Assembly (NCBI RefSeq): GCF_006349365.1
Contig: NZ_CP040899.1
Location: forward strand, 310,001-374,000
Direction of reading: 5' to 3'
Origin: Georgenia wutianyii
GTDB taxonomy: Bacteria > Actinomycetota > Actinomycetes > Actinomycetales > Actinomycetaceae
Length of the DNA: 64,000 bases
Each line of letters begins with the position of its first letter. Positions within the stretch are counted from its first letter, which is position 1. The translations under genes were made by a program, and so were the position numbers. Positions 28,034 through 38,189 of the stretch are shown here, in pieces. The notes under the pieces are model-generated. The model was not told where the DNA came from. It saw only the letters and a program-made list of their open reading frames with translations, and made no database searches.

Positions 28034-31000
28034 ATGACGGCGACGAAGCCCGACCGATCCCAGAGCGCCGCGACCGACGCCCTGCTCAGGCTCGGCACCT
28101 TCCTGCGGCGAGGGCAGGCGTCGGAGGACCTCAGCCGGATCTTCCTGCGCGGCGGCCGCGAGGGGGACGCGTTCTACCGGGACCGGTGGAGCCACGACAA
28201 GGTCGTGCGCTCCACCCACGGCGTGAACTGCACCGGCTCGTGCTCGTGGAAGGTGTACGTCAAGGACGGCATCATCACGTGGGAGGCGCAGCAGACCGAC
28301 TACCCGACCACCGGCCCGCACTCCCCGGAGTACGAGCCGCGCGGCTGCCCGCGCGGCGCCGCCTTCAGCTGGTACACCTACTCGCCCACCCGCATCCGCT
28401 ACCCCTACGTCCGCGGCGCGCTGCTCACCATGTACCGCGAGGCCAGGGCGCGGCTGGGGGACCCGGTGCTCGCGTGGGCCGACGTCGTGGAGGACCCGGA
28501 GCGTGCGCGGGCCTACAAGCGGGCCCGCGGCCGCGGCGGGCTCGTGCGCGCCTCGTGGGAGGAGGCGATGGAGATCATTGCCGCCGCCCACGTGTGGACG
28601 ACCAAGCGCTACGGCCCGGACCGGCTGGCCGGGTTCACCGTCATCCCGGCGATGTCGCAGGTGTCCTACGGCGCCGGCACCCGCTTCCTGTCCCTCATGG
28701 GCGGCACGATCCTGTCGTTCTACGACTGGTACGCCGACCTGCCGATGGCCTCACCACAGATCTTCGGGGACCAGACCGACGTCCCCGAGTCGGCCGACTG
28801 GTTCAACGCCGGCTACCTCGTGATGTGGGGCTCGAACATCCCCGTCACCCGCACCCCGGACGCGCACTTCATGGTGGAGGCGCGCTACCGCGGCCAGAAG
28901 GTCGTGGCGATCTCCCCGGACTACGCCGACAACACGAAGTTCGCCGACGAGTGGCTCGCCGTCCACCCCGGCACCGACGGGGCGCTGGCGATGGGGATGG
29001 GCCACGTCATCCTCCGCGAGTTCCACGTCGATCGGCCCGAGCCCTACTTCACCGACTACGTCAGCCGCTTCACCGACTCCCCCTTCCTCGTCACCCTCGA
29101 GGAGCGCGACGGCGCCTACGTCCCGGGCAAGTTCCTCACCGCGGCGGACCTGCCGGAGCAGGCGGAGGTGGAGAACGCCGCCTTCAAGACGGTCATGCTC
29201 GACGACGACGGCGTCCCGTTCGTCCCCAACGGCACCCTGGGGGACCGGTGGGGCGAGGCGGGCAAGGGACGCTGGAACCTCGATCTCCAGGGCCGCCGGC
29301 CGGTCCTGTCGGTCGCGCAGGACGGCGGGCGCGGCGTCGAGGTGCTCCTGCCGCGCTTCGACGTCGCTCCCGGCGCCGACGCCGGGGACGTGGGGCAGCA
29401 CGTCGGCGGGGCGGGGGTGCTGCGCCGCGGCGTGCCCGTCCGGGAGGTCGCCGGGCGCCTCGTCACCACCGTCTTCGACCTCCTCCTCGCCCAGTACGGC
29501 GTGGGCCGCCCCGGGCTCCCGGGCCGCTGGCCCACGGGCTACGAGGACGCGAGCGAGCCGGGCACCCCCGCGTGGGCCGCGGAGCACTCCGGCGTGCCGG
29601 TCGCGGCGGTCGTGCGGATCGGGCGCGAGTTCGCCGACAACGCCCGCCGCTCGGGCGGCCGGTCGATGATCGTCATGGGCGCCGGGACCAACCACTTCTT
29701 CCACTCCGACACGATCTACCGGGCGATGATCGCGCTCGTCACGCTCACCGGCTGCCAGGGCGTCAACGGCGGCGGCTGGGCCCACTACGTCGGTCAGGAG
29801 AAGATCCGCCCGATCACCGGCTTCCAGCAGTATGCCTTCGCGCTCGACTGGCAGCGGCCCACCCGGCACATGATCTCCACCGCCTTCTGGTACCTCGGCA
29901 CCGACCAGTGGCGCTACGACGGGCTGCCTGCCGAGACCCTCGCCTCCCCGCTCGCCACGGGCCGCTTCGCCGGCCTGACCACGGCCGACACCCTGGTGGA
30001 GTCCGCCAAGCGCGGGTGGATGCCGAGCTACCCGACCTTCGACCGCAACCCGCTCGACATCACCGACGAGGCCGCCGCGGCGGGCAAGGAGGTGCCGGAG
30101 TACGTCGTCGAGGAGCTGCGCGGCGGGCGGCTTCGCTTCGCCGTCGAGGACCCGGACGCCCCGGAGAACTTCCCCCGCGTCATCACCGTGTGGCGCTCGA
30201 ACATCCTCGGCTCCTCCTCCAAGGGCAACGAGTACTTCCTCAAGCACCTGCTCGGTACCGAGTCGGCCGTGCGGGCCGAGCCCTCCCCGCCCGGGCGCCG
30301 CCCGCGGGACATGGTGTGGCGCGAGGAGGGTGCCGAGGGGAAGGTCGACCTGCTCACCTGCCTCGACTTCCGGATGACGTCGACGACGCTGTACTCCGAC
30401 ATCGTCCTGCCGGCCGCGACCTGGTACGAGAAGCACGACATCTCGACGACGGACATGCACCCGTTCGTCAACTCCTTCAACCCCGCGATCTCCCCGCCCT
30501 GGCAGACCCGGACCGACTTCCGGATCTTCCAGGACCTCGCCGGGAAGGTCTCCCAGCTCAGCGTCGCCCACCTGGGGCGGCGCCGTGACCTGCTCGCCGC
30601 CCCGCTCAACCACGACACCCCCGACGCCCTGGCCACCCCGCACGGCGCGCTCGCCCCGCTCGAGGAGACGCCGCTCGTCCCGGGCGTGACGATGCCCAAG
30701 CTCGTCACCATCGAGCGCGACTACCCGGCCACCCTCGCGAAGTTCAACGCCCTGGGCCCGCTGCCGGACTCGGTGGGGATGATGACCAAGGGGGTGAGCT
30801 TCACCCCCGACCGGGAGGTCGCCGACCTCGCCGCCCGCAACGGGCGGGTGGTCTCCGGCGTCGCCGCGGGGCGGCCCTCGCTCGACAAGGACACCAAGGC
30901 GATCGAGATGATCCTCGCCCTGTCCGGCACGACCAACGGGCGCCTGGCCACCCAGGGCTTCGAGCACCTGGAGCAGCGCACCGGCACCCGGCTGGCCGAC

Positions 31001-31780
31001 CTCGCCGCGGAGTCGGAGTCGGTGCGGGTGACCTTCACCGACACCCAGACGAGGCCGACGAGCGTCCTCACCTCCCCGGAGTGGTCCGGCTCGGAGACCG
31101 GCGGACGGCGCTACACCGCCTTCTCCACCAACGTCGAGCGGCTCAAGCCGTGGCACACGCTCACCGGGCGGATGCACTTCTACCTCGACCACGACTGGAT
31201 GGCCGAGATGGGGGAGACGCTGCCGGTCTACCGCCCACCCCTGGACATGCACCGCCTCTACGACTCCCCGCGGGTGGGGGACACCGCCCCGAGCGGGGAG
31301 CCGACCGCCACCGGGCACGCGGAGGTCGCCGTCCGCTACCTCACCCCGCACTCCAAGTGGTCGATCCACTCCGAGTACCAGGACAACCTCTTCATGCTCT
31401 CCCTGTCCCGCGGCGGGTCGAACATCTGGATGTCCCCGCAGGACGCGGGGAAGATCGGCGTGCGGGACAACGAGTGGGTCGAGGCCTACAACCGCAACGG
31501 CGTCGTCGTCGCCCGCGCCGTGGTCTCCCACCGCATGCCCGAGGGCACCGTCTACATGCACCACGCGACCGAGCGGGTGGTCGACGTCCCGCTCACCGAG
31601 ACCTCCCGCCAGCGCGGTGGCATCCACAACTCCCTCACCCGGGTGCTGATGAAACCCAGCCACCTCATCGGCGGGTACGCCCAGCTCGCCTACGCGTTCA
31701 ACTACATCGGGCCCACCGGCAACCAGCGTGACGAGGTCACCACCATCCGCCGCCGCAGCCAGGAGGTCCGTTACTCATGA
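28034..31780 (+). CDS. narG: NarG, respiratory nitrate reductase alpha subunit
   Basis: The 1248-residue catalytic subunit reduces nitrate to nitrite at a molybdenum bis-MGD centre on the cytoplasmic side. The FS0 cluster motif HGVNCTGSCSWKVYVKDG begins with the atypical His ligand; QTDVPESADWFNAGY contains the Mo-ligand Asp region. The length matches other NarG proteins, and there is no Tat signal, as expected for the cytoplasm-facing type. ATG 28034 follows GAGAGGACAC. The stop overlaps narH by 4 bases. Confidence 0.98.
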   Translation: MTATKPDRSQSAATDALLRLGTFLRRGQASEDLSRIFLRGGREGDAFYRDRWSHDKVVRSTHGVNCTGSCSWKVYVKDGIITWEAQQTDYPTTGPHSPEYEPRGCPRGAAFSWYTYSPTRIRYPYVRGALLTMYREARARLGDPVLAWADVVEDPERARAYKRARGRGGLVRASWEEAMEIIAAAHVWTTKRYGPDRLAGFTVIPAMSQVSYGAGTRFLSLMGGTILSFYDWYADLPMASPQIFGDQTDVPESADWFNAGYLVMWGSNIPVTRTPDAHFMVEARYRGQKVVAISPDYADNTKFADEWLAVHPGTDGALAMGMGHVILREFHVDRPEPYFTDYVSRFTDSPFLVTLEERDGAYVPGKFLTAADLPEQAEVENAAFKTVMLDDDGVPFVPNGTLGDRWGEAGKGRWNLDLQGRRPVLSVAQDGGRGVEVLLPRFDVAPGADAGDVGQHVGGAGVLRRGVPVREVAGRLVTTVFDLLLAQYGVGRPGLPGRWPTGYEDASEPGTPAWAAEHSGVPVAAVVRIGREFADNARRSGGRSMIVMGAGTNHFFHSDTIYRAMIALVTLTGCQGVNGGGWAHYVGQEKIRPITGFQQYAFALDWQRPTRHMISTAFWYLGTDQWRYDGLPAETLASPLATGRFAGLTTADTLVESAKRGWMPSYPTFDRNPLDITDEAAAAGKEVPEYVVEELRGGRLRFAVEDPDAPENFPRVITVWRSNILGSSSKGNEYFLKHLLGTESAVRAEPSPPGRRPRDMVWREEGAEGKVDLLTCLDFRMTSTTLYSDIVLPAATWYEKHDISTTDMHPFVNSFNPAISPPWQTRTDFRIFQDLAGKVSQLSVAHLGRRRDLLAAPLNHDTPDALATPHGALAPLEETPLVPGVTMPKLVTIERDYPATLAKFNALGPLPDSVGMMTKGVSFTPDREVADLAARNGRVVSGVAAGRPSLDKDTKAIEMILALSGTTNGRLATQGFEHLEQRTGTRLADLAAESESVRVTFTDTQTRPTSVLTSPEWSGSETGGRRYTAFSTNVERLKPWHTLTGRMHFYLDHDWMAEMGETLPVYRPPLDMHRLYDSPRVGDTAPSGEPTATGHAEVAVRYLTPHSKWSIHSEYQDNLFMLSLSRGGSNIWMSPQDAGKIGVRDNEWVEAYNRNGVVVARAVVSHRMPEGTVYMHHATERVVDVPLTETSRQRGGIHNSLTRVLMKPSHLIGGYAQLAYAFNYIGPTGNQRDEVTTIRRRSQEVRYS

Positions 31781-33636
31781 GGGTCATGGCGCAGATGTCG
31801 ATGGTGATGAACCTCGACAAGTGCATCGGCTGCCACACGTGCTCCGTCACGTGCAAGCAGGCGTGGACGAACCGCACCGGCACCGAGTACGTGTGGTTCA
31901 ACAACGTCGAGACCAGGCCAGGTCTCGGCTACCCCCGCACCTACGAGGACCAGGAGGTGTGGCAGGGCGGCTGGACGCTGAGCCGGCGCGGCAAGCTCAA
32001 GCTCAAGGCCGGCGGCCGGGCGAGGAAGCTCGCGACGATCTTCTCCAACCCGAAGATGCCGACCATCCACGACTACTACGAGCCGTGGACCTACGAGTAC
32101 GACATGCTCCTGTCCGCGCCCGCGGACTCCCCGCACACCCCGGTCGCCCGGCCGAGGTCGCTGATCTCCGGGGAGCCGATGAAGATCCAGTGGTCGGCGA
32201 ACTGGGACGACATGCTCGGCGGGTCGACCGAGACCATGGCCGCCGACCCCGTCCTGCGGAAGATGAACCAGGAGGTCAAGGCCGAGTTCGAGCAGACCTT
32301 CATGTTCTACCTCCCGCGCATCTGCGAGCACTGCCTCAACCCCTCGTGCGTCGCCTCCTGCCCGTCGGGCGCGATGTACAAGCGCGCCGAGGACGGCATC
32401 GTCCTCGTCGACCAGGACCAGTGCCGCGGGTGGCGCATGTGCGTCACCGGCTGCCCGTACAAGAAGGTCTACTTCAACCACCAGACCGGCAAGGCCGAGA
32501 AGTGCACGATGTGCTACCCGCGCATCGAGGCCGGCCTGCCCACCGTGTGCGCCGAGACGTGCGTGGGCCGCCTGCGCTACATCGGCCTCGTGCTCTACGA
32601 CGCCGACCGGGTGTCCGAGGCCGCCGCGACCCCTGAGGAGCACGACCTCCTCGCCGCGCAGCGCAGGGTGTTCCTCGACCCGTTCGACCCGGAGGTCGTC
32701 GCCGCCGCCCGCCGGGAGAACATGCCCGAGGACTGGATCGAGGCGGCGCAGGCCTCCCCGGTCTGGCGGCTCATCACCGACTACGAGGTCGCCCTGCCGC
32801 TCCACCCCGAGTACCGCACCCTGCCGATGGTCTGGTACATCCCGCCGCTCAGCCCCGTCGTCGACACCGTCACCGCCTCCGGCAACGACGGCGAGGACGC
32901 CCGCACGCTGCTCACCGCGCTGTCGACCATGCGGATCCCGCTGGAGTACCTCGCCGGGCTCTTCACCGCCGGGGACACCGCGCCGGTGGAGCGGGTGCTG
33001 CGCCGACTGGCGGCGATGCGCTCCTACATGCGCGACCTCAACCTCGGGGAGGAGCCGCGCGAGGAGACGGCCGCCGCCGTCGGCATGACCGGCGCGGAGA
33101 TCCAGGAGATGTACCGGCTGCTCGCCATCGCGAAGTACGAGGACCGCTACGTCATCCCCTCGACCCACGCGGAGATCGCCCAGGAGCTCGAGGAGATGGC
33201 CTGCTCCCTCGACGTCCACGGCGGTCCCGGGATGGGCGGGGCCGGGCCCTTCGGGACCGGCTCGGGAGCGGACGTGCCGGCCGCCGTCGAGAACTTCCAC
33301 GTCCTCAAGGACCGGCAGACCTCGCCGTACGCGCCCTCGACGCCGGGGCGGACCAACCTGCTCAACTGGGACGGGCGCGGGTCCAGCGGGCTGTTCCCGC
33401 CCGCGCCGGGCGAGCGGGACGACGAGCGCAGCGAGACCGTCCCCGCCGCCGGCGTCGACGTCGCCCCCTCCGAGGGCGGGCAGGAGGTCCACTCCGGGGA
33501 CATCGAGTCCGGACCGGCGGTGTCCGAGCGCGACCCCCACCCGGCGGGGGACCCCGGGCCGCAGGCGGGCGGGACCGACCGGACCGGGGACAGGTCGCCC
33601 GGCGACGAGCCGCCGGTCGGGGAGGGACGGCGATGA
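31777..33636 (+). CDS. narH: NarH, nitrate reductase beta subunit with long tail
   Basis: NarH carries the iron-sulfur clusters that pass electrons from NarI to NarG. The four cysteine groups are complete: CIGCHTCSVTCKQAW, CEHCLNPSCVASCPSGAM, CRGWRMCVTGCPYKK (Trp replacing one Cys, the usual [3Fe-4S] site) and CTMCYP...CAETCVGRLRY. The protein has 619 residues, about 100 more than typical: after the normal end near residue 530 there is a Gly/Pro/Asp/Glu-rich, probably disordered tail. Overlaps of 4 bases join it to narG and narJ. Confidence 0.97.
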   Translation: MRVMAQMSMVMNLDKCIGCHTCSVTCKQAWTNRTGTEYVWFNNVETRPGLGYPRTYEDQEVWQGGWTLSRRGKLKLKAGGRARKLATIFSNPKMPTIHDYYEPWTYEYDMLLSAPADSPHTPVARPRSLISGEPMKIQWSANWDDMLGGSTETMAADPVLRKMNQEVKAEFEQTFMFYLPRICEHCLNPSCVASCPSGAMYKRAEDGIVLVDQDQCRGWRMCVTGCPYKKVYFNHQTGKAEKCTMCYPRIEAGLPTVCAETCVGRLRYIGLVLYDADRVSEAAATPEEHDLLAAQRRVFLDPFDPEVVAAARRENMPEDWIEAAQASPVWRLITDYEVALPLHPEYRTLPMVWYIPPLSPVVDTVTASGNDGEDARTLLTALSTMRIPLEYLAGLFTAGDTAPVERVLRRLAAMRSYMRDLNLGEEPREETAAAVGMTGAEIQEMYRLLAIAKYEDRYVIPSTHAEIAQELEEMACSLDVHGGPGMGGAGPFGTGSGADVPAAVENFHVLKDRQTSPYAPSTPGRTNLLNWDGRGSSGLFPPAPGERDDERSETVPAAGVDVAPSEGGQEVHSGDIESGPAVSERDPHPAGDPGPQAGGTDRTGDRSPGDEPPVGEGRR

Positions 33637-34331
33637 CCGGCTTCATCCGGGCCCCGGGCCTGGTCCCGCTCACCCCCGTGCGGCTGAGGCCCGCGCAGCG
33701 CACGGTGGCGCACATGGCCGCCTCGGTGCTCCTCGACTACCCGACTCCGCAGCGGCTGGCGGGCCACGGCACGGTCCGGGCGGCCACCGGCGGACTGCCC
33801 GGCCCCGTGCGGGAGCGGCTGTGGGGCTTCCTCGACACGGCCGCCGAGCTCGGGGAGGACGCGCTCGCGCGGCACTACGTCGAGACGTTCGACCTCAAGC
33901 GCAAGTGCTCGATGTACCTGTCCTACTTCCTCACCGGGGACACCCGGAAGCGGGGCACCGCGCTCGTGCGCTTCGTCGAGGCCTACCGGGCGGCGGGCTG
34001 GGAGCTCGACCGCGACGAGCTGCCCGACTTCCTGCCCACCGTGCTGGAGTTCTCCGCCCGCGGGGACCCGCAGATCGCCGCCGGGCTGCTCGGCAGCCAC
34101 CGGCAGGGGATCGAGGTGCTGCGCTCGGCGCTCACCGGCGTGGGCAGCCCGTACGCCGCCGTCGTCGAGGCCGTGTGCCTCACGCTGCCGCCGGTGAGCG
34201 ACGAGGTCCGCGACCGGTACCTCGAGCTCATCACCTCCGGCCCACCCTCGGAGATGGTCGGCCTCAACGCACTCGGGCCGCTGGAGCCCTTCGCACCGGG
34301 CGGCACCAACGACAGGGAGGTCAGGCCATGA
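33633..34331 (+). CDS. narJ: NarJ, nitrate reductase assembly chaperone
   Basis: NarJ binds the NarG N-terminus and supports cofactor insertion before the complex docks to NarI. The 232-residue helical protein shows ASVLLDYPTP, then ARHYVETFDLKRKCSMYLSYFLTGDTRKRG, the best-conserved NarJ block, and LPDFLPTVLEF. The start ATG sits in an ATGA overlap with narH and the end in an ATGA overlap with narI. Confidence 0.95.
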   Translation: MTGFIRAPGLVPLTPVRLRPAQRTVAHMAASVLLDYPTPQRLAGHGTVRAATGGLPGPVRERLWGFLDTAAELGEDALARHYVETFDLKRKCSMYLSYFLTGDTRKRGTALVRFVEAYRAAGWELDRDELPDFLPTVLEFSARGDPQIAAGLLGSHRQGIEVLRSALTGVGSPYAAVVEAVCLTLPPVSDEVRDRYLELITSGPPSEMVGLNALGPLEPFAPGGTNDREVRP

Positions 34332-35110
34332 GCGCAGCGGCGACGATCGCGTGGGTGGTCTTCCCGTACGTGGCGATGGCGGTGTTCGTCGTCGGCCTGT
34401 TCTGGCGCTACCGCTACGACAAGTTCGGCTGGACCACCCGCTCCTCCGAGCTCTACGAGCACGCGCTCCTGCGGCTCGGCTCACCGATGTTCCACTTCGG
34501 CATCCTCTTCGTCGCGCTCGGCCACTTCATGGGTCTGCTCATCCCGAAGAGCTGGACCGAGGCGGTCGGCATCGGCCAGGACTTCTACCACGTCATCGCC
34601 ACCTACCTCGGCTCGCTGGCGGGCCTCATGACGATCGTGGGGCTCGCCATCCTCATCTACCGGCGCCGCAAGACGGGCCCGGTCTTCCTCGCGACCACCC
34701 GGACGGACAAGGTCATGTACGTCCTGCTGGGGATGCCGATCCTGCTGGGCATGTGGGCGACCGTGCAGAACCAGATCCTCGCGGGTGGCCACGGCTACGA
34801 CTACCGGGAGACGATCTCCCCCTGGCTGCGCTCGCTGTTCGCCCTCCAGCCGCAGCCCGAGCTCATGACCGACGTGCCCTACCAGTTCAAGCTGCACATC
34901 GTCGCGGCGTTCCTCCTCTTCCTCGTCTGGCCCTTCACCCGGCTCGTCCACGCGTTCTCCGCCCCGGTGCAGTACTCGACCCGCCCGCTCGTCGTCTACC
35001 GCTCCCGCGGCGGGCCCTCGCGCGGCACCCGGGCCCCGCGACGGGGGTGGGAGCCGGTGGCCCCGCCGCGCGAGCGGCGGCGGCGCAGTCCGACGAGCAC
35101 CGAGCTCTAG
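34328..35110 (+). CDS. narI: NarI, nitrate reductase cytochrome b subunit
   Basis: NarI oxidises quinol and transfers electrons through two haems b to NarH. The 260-residue protein has five membrane helices, with haem-ligand histidines in HFGILFVALGHFMG (helix 2) and KLHIVAAFLLFLVWPFTRLVH (helix 5). The WRYRYDKFGWTTRSSELYEH segment after helix 1 is family-typical. The last 35 residues are Arg/Pro-rich. It closes the narGHJI operon. Confidence 0.96.
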   Translation: MSAAATIAWVVFPYVAMAVFVVGLFWRYRYDKFGWTTRSSELYEHALLRLGSPMFHFGILFVALGHFMGLLIPKSWTEAVGIGQDFYHVIATYLGSLAGLMTIVGLAILIYRRRKTGPVFLATTRTDKVMYVLLGMPILLGMWATVQNQILAGGHGYDYRETISPWLRSLFALQPQPELMTDVPYQFKLHIVAAFLLFLVWPFTRLVHAFSAPVQYSTRPLVVYRSRGGPSRGTRAPRRGWEPVAPPRERRRRSPTSTEL

Positions 35111-35146
35111 CCCCAAGGACCCAATTCGGCTCCGCAGATGCGGTGT

Positions 35147-35159
35147 TAACCTCTCCGGC
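35147..35159 (+). promoter_or_regulatory. Candidate leaderless promoter of the Mop-domain gene
   Basis: TAACCT at 35147-35152, then 7 bases and ATG 35160. The gap between narI and this gene is 49 bases, so the mod genes can be transcribed apart from nar. Confidence 0.42.
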
Positions 35160-35570
35160 ATGCCGCAGTTTCGGATCAGTCAGGCTGCCTCGCTCCTCGG
35201 GGTCAGCGACGACACCGTGCGCCGGTGGGTCGAGGACGGACAGCTCGACGCGCGGACCGACGACGCCGGTCGCAAGGTCGTCGAGGGCGCCGAGCTCGCC
35301 CGCTACGCCCAGGAGCTCGCCGAGCGGCGCCAGCTGCCCGAGGTGGGCGGGGTGTCGAGCTCCGCGCGCAACCACTTCACCGGCCTCGTCACCCGGGTCC
35401 AGGCCGACGGCGTCATGGCGCAGGTCGACCTCCAGTGCGGCCCCTTCCGCGTCGTCTCGCTCATGAGCGCCGAGGCCGCCCGCGACCTCGGCCTGGAGGC
35501 GGGCTCGCTCGCCTCCGCCGTCGTCAAGGCGACGACCGTCATCGTCCAGGCCCCGCGGGTCGAGCCGTGA
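35160..35570 (+). CDS. Helix-turn-helix/Mop-domain molybdate-binding protein
   Basis: A 136-residue protein with an N-terminal excisionase/MerR-like helix-turn-helix ([24 protein letters not shown]) and a C-terminal Mop/TOBE domain ([23 protein letters not shown], then [14 protein letters not shown]). Mop domains bind molybdate or tungstate, so this is probably a metal-responsive regulator or storage protein for the modABC genes that follow with a GTGA overlap. Direct evidence for which promoter it controls is lacking. Confidence 0.85.
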   Translation: MPQFRISQAASLLGVSDDTVRRWVEDGQLDARTDDAGRKVVEGAELARYAQELAERRQLPEVGGVSSSARNHFTGLVTRVQADGVMAQVDLQCGPFRVVSLMSAEAARDLGLEAGSLASAVVKATTVIVQAPRVEP

Positions 35571-36340
35571 GCCGCCCGCGCGCGCTCGCGGCCGCCACCC
35601 TCGCCGTGCTCGCCCTCGGCGCCTGCGGGGCGACCGACGGCGGCGCCGAGCAGGCCACCACGCCCTCGGGCGAGCTCACCGTCTACGCCGCCGCCTCGCT
35701 GCGCACGGTCTACGAGGAGCTCGGCGAGCTGTTCACCGCCGAGCACCCCGGCACCGAGGTCACCTTCTCCTTCGCCGGGTCGGCCGACCTCGTCGCCCAG
35801 CTCGACGCCGGCGCCCCCGCCGACGTCCTCGCCACCGCCGACGAGGCCACGATGGCCCGCGCCGTCGAGGACGGCACCGTCGCCGGCCAGCCGCAGGTCG
35901 TCGCCGAGAACGCCCTCACGCTCGTCGTGCCCGCCGGCAACCCGGGCGGGGTCACCGGCCTGGACGCCGCGGGGCTCGCCGGCGCCGACCTCGTCGTGTG
36001 CGCCCCGCAGGTCCCGTGCGGGGCCGCCGCCCAGGCGCTCGCCGCGGACCTCGGCCTCACCCTCACCCCGGTGAGCGAGGAGAACAGCGTCACCGACGTC
36101 CTCGGCAAGGTGACCTCCGGGCAGGCCGAGGCCGGGCTCGTCTACTCGACCGACGCCGTCGTCGCCGGGGACGCCGTCGAGGTGGTCCCCGTCGAGGGCG
36201 CCGAGGAGGTCGTCAACCGCTACCCGGTCGCCGTCACCACCGGCACCGACCAGGAGGCGCTCGCGCAGGCGTGGATCGACCTCGTCAGCGGACCCGTGGG
36301 CCAGGAGGTCCTCGCGGCGGCCGGCTTCGGCACCCCGTGA
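35567..36340 (+). CDS. modA: ModA, molybdate-binding lipoprotein
   Basis: The extracellular solute-binding part of the molybdate ABC importer (257 residues). The N-terminus has a lipoprotein signal ([12 protein letters not shown], Cys about 20). The mature part starts with [16 protein letters not shown], contains [22 protein letters not shown] with oxyanion-contacting Ser residues, and [23 protein letters not shown] 35567 overlaps the stop of the Mop-domain gene; modB follows with another GTGA. Confidence 0.95.
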   Translation: MSRPRALAAATLAVLALGACGATDGGAEQATTPSGELTVYAAASLRTVYEELGELFTAEHPGTEVTFSFAGSADLVAQLDAGAPADVLATADEATMARAVEDGTVAGQPQVVAENALTLVVPAGNPGGVTGLDAAGLAGADLVVCAPQVPCGAAAQALAADLGLTLTPVSEENSVTDVLGKVTSGQAEAGLVYSTDAVVAGDAVEVVPVEGAEEVVNRYPVAVTTGTDQEALAQAWIDLVSGPVGQEVLAAAGFGTP

Positions 36341-37128
36341 CCACCGCCGGCCTGCCCCGGTGGGTGCTCGTGCCCGCCACGGCCGGGGTGCTGCTCATCG
36401 CCGTCCCCGTGGCCGGCACGCTCCTGCGGGTGCCGTGGGCCGAGCTGCCCGCCCTCCTCACCTCCGCGGCCTCGCTCGACGCGCTGTGGCTGAGCCTGCG
36501 CACGTCGGCGGCCGCGACGCTCCTCGTCGTCGTCCTCGGGGTGCCGCTCGCGCTCGTCCTCGCGTGGACCGCCCTGCCGGGCGCGCGCGTGCTGCGCACG
36601 GTCGTCCTCCTCCCGCTCGTCCTGCCGCCGGTGGTCTCCGGCCTCGCGCTCCTCACGACGTTCGGCCGCCGCGGGCTGCTCGGGCGCCAGCTCGAGGTGC
36701 TCGGCATCGACATCGCCTTCTCGACGACGGCGGTCGTGCTCGCCCAGGCGTTCGTCGCCCTGCCGTTCCTCGTCCTGTCGGTCGAGGGGGCCGCCAGGAC
36801 GGCGGGCCGGCGCCACGAGGTCGTCGCGGCCACGCTCGGCGCCGGGCCGACGACGGTGCTGCGCCGGGTCACCCTGCCGCTGCTCGCCCCGGCGCTCGCC
36901 TCCGGGACGGCCCTCGCCTTCGCCCGCTGCCTCGGGGAGTTCGGCGCGACCCTCACCTTCGCCGGCTCGCTCCAGGGCGTCACCCGCACGCTGCCGCTGG
37001 AGATCTACCTCCAGCGCGAGACCGACCCGGACGCCGCGATCGCGCTGTCCCTCCTGCTCATCGTCCTCGCCGCCGCGCTCGTCGTCGCGACGCAGGGCCG
37101 GGGCCGGCGCCGGGCGGGTGCCCGGTGA
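36337..37128 (+). CDS. modB: ModB, molybdate ABC transporter permease
   Basis: A 263-residue permease with about six membrane helices. The cytoplasmic coupling loop [31 protein letters not shown] is the classical EAA motif, and [26 protein letters not shown] is the typical ModB C-terminal stretch. It forms the membrane channel with ModA outside and ModC inside. Start and stop both lie in GTGA overlaps. Confidence 0.95.
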   Translation: MTTAGLPRWVLVPATAGVLLIAVPVAGTLLRVPWAELPALLTSAASLDALWLSLRTSAAATLLVVVLGVPLALVLAWTALPGARVLRTVVLLPLVLPPVVSGLALLTTFGRRGLLGRQLEVLGIDIAFSTTAVVLAQAFVALPFLVLSVEGAARTAGRRHEVVAATLGAGPTTVLRRVTLPLLAPALASGTALAFARCLGEFGATLTFAGSLQGVTRTLPLEIYLQRETDPDAAIALSLLLIVLAAALVVATQGRGRRRAGAR

Positions 37129-38189
37129 ACGCTCCCGCGCTGAACGTGCGCGCCGTCGTCCCCGAGCGCGGGGTGCGCGTCGACCTCACCGTGCCCGCCG
37201 GCCAGGTGATCGCCCTCGTCGGGGCCAACGGCGCCGGGAAGTCGACCGCGCTCGCCCTGGCCTCGGGCACCCTGCGCCCGTCGGAGGGGGAGGTGTGGGT
37301 GGCCGGGCGGCGGGTCGCCGGGCCTGGCACCTGGGTCCCGCCCCACCGCCGTCACATCTCGCTGTGCGCCCAGGAGCCGCTCCTGCTGCCCCACCTCGAC
37401 GCCGCCGACAACGTCGCCTTCGGACCACGGGCGCTCGGCGCCGGGCGGGCACGTGCCCGGCAGGTGGCGCTCGCCCGCCTCGAGGAGGTCGGCGCCGCGC
37501 ACCTCGCCGGGCGCCGGCCGCGCGAGCTGTCCGGCGGGCAGCAGCAGCGCGTCGCCATCGCCCGGGCGCTGGCTCCCGAGCCGCGCCTCGTGCTCCTCGA
37601 CGAGCCGCTCGCCGCGCTCGACGTCGACGCCGCCGCCGAGCTGCGCCAGGTGCTGCGCCGCGCGCTGCGGCAGGCGGGGCGCACCGCCGTCGTCGTCACC
37701 CACAGCCTGCTCGACGTGCTCGCGGTCGCCGACGCCGTCGTCGTCATGGAGGACGGGCGCGTCGTCGAGGAGGGGCCGACGGCGCAGGTGCTCACCCGGC
37801 CGCGGTCCGGGTTCGCGGCGCGGCTGGCCGGCGTCAACCTCCTGCTCGGCGAGCACGTGGGCGACGGGGCGGTCCGGGTGGGGGGCGACGTCGTCCACGG
37901 CCCGGCCGACGACGGCCCCGCCGGCGGACCGGCGGCGGCGGCGTTCGCGCCGCGCACGGTCGCGGTGCACCGGACGGCGCCCGGTGGCAGCCCGCGCAAC
38001 GTCCTGGCCGTCCGGGTCACCGGGCTGGAGCAGCAGGGCGCGCTCGTGCGGGTGCGCGGGGAGACCGCCTCGGGCAACCGCCTCGCCGCCGACGTCACGC
38101 CCGCCTCGCTCGCCGCCCTCGCCCTCGCGGTGGGCGAGGAGGTCCTCTTCGTCGTCAAGGCCGCCGAGGTCGAGGTGTACCCGGCCTAG
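37125..38189 (+). CDS. modC: ModC, molybdate ABC transporter ATPase
   Basis: A 354-residue ATPase with Walker A GANGAGKS, signature LSGGQQQR, Walker [13 protein letters not shown] and switch His in VVTHS, followed by a C-terminal TOBE-like domain (about 230-354, ...[20 protein letters not shown]). It powers molybdate import with ModAB. The stop codon overlaps the stop of the convergent sensor kinase gene within a shared CTAG. Confidence 0.94.
   Translation: MNAPALNVRAVVPERGVRVDLTVPAGQVIALVGANGAGKSTALALASGTLRPSEGEVWVAGRRVAGPGTWVPPHRRHISLCAQEPLLLPHLDAADNVAFGPRALGAGRARARQVALARLEEVGAAHLAGRRPRELSGGQQQRVAIARALAPEPRLVLLDEPLAALDVDAAAELRQVLRRALRQAGRTAVVVTHSLLDVLAVADAVVVMEDGRVVEEGPTAQVLTRPRSGFAARLAGVNLLLGEHVGDGAVRVGGDVVHGPADDGPAGGPAAAAFAPRTVAVHRTAPGGSPRNVLAVRVTGLEQQGALVRVRGETASGNRLAADVTPASLAALALAVGEEVLFVVKAAEVEVYPA

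Noticed and set aside
28751..31663. 970-codon open frame antisense to narG
   Set aside because: narG is certain on the plus strand; the antisense translation shows only shadow composition.
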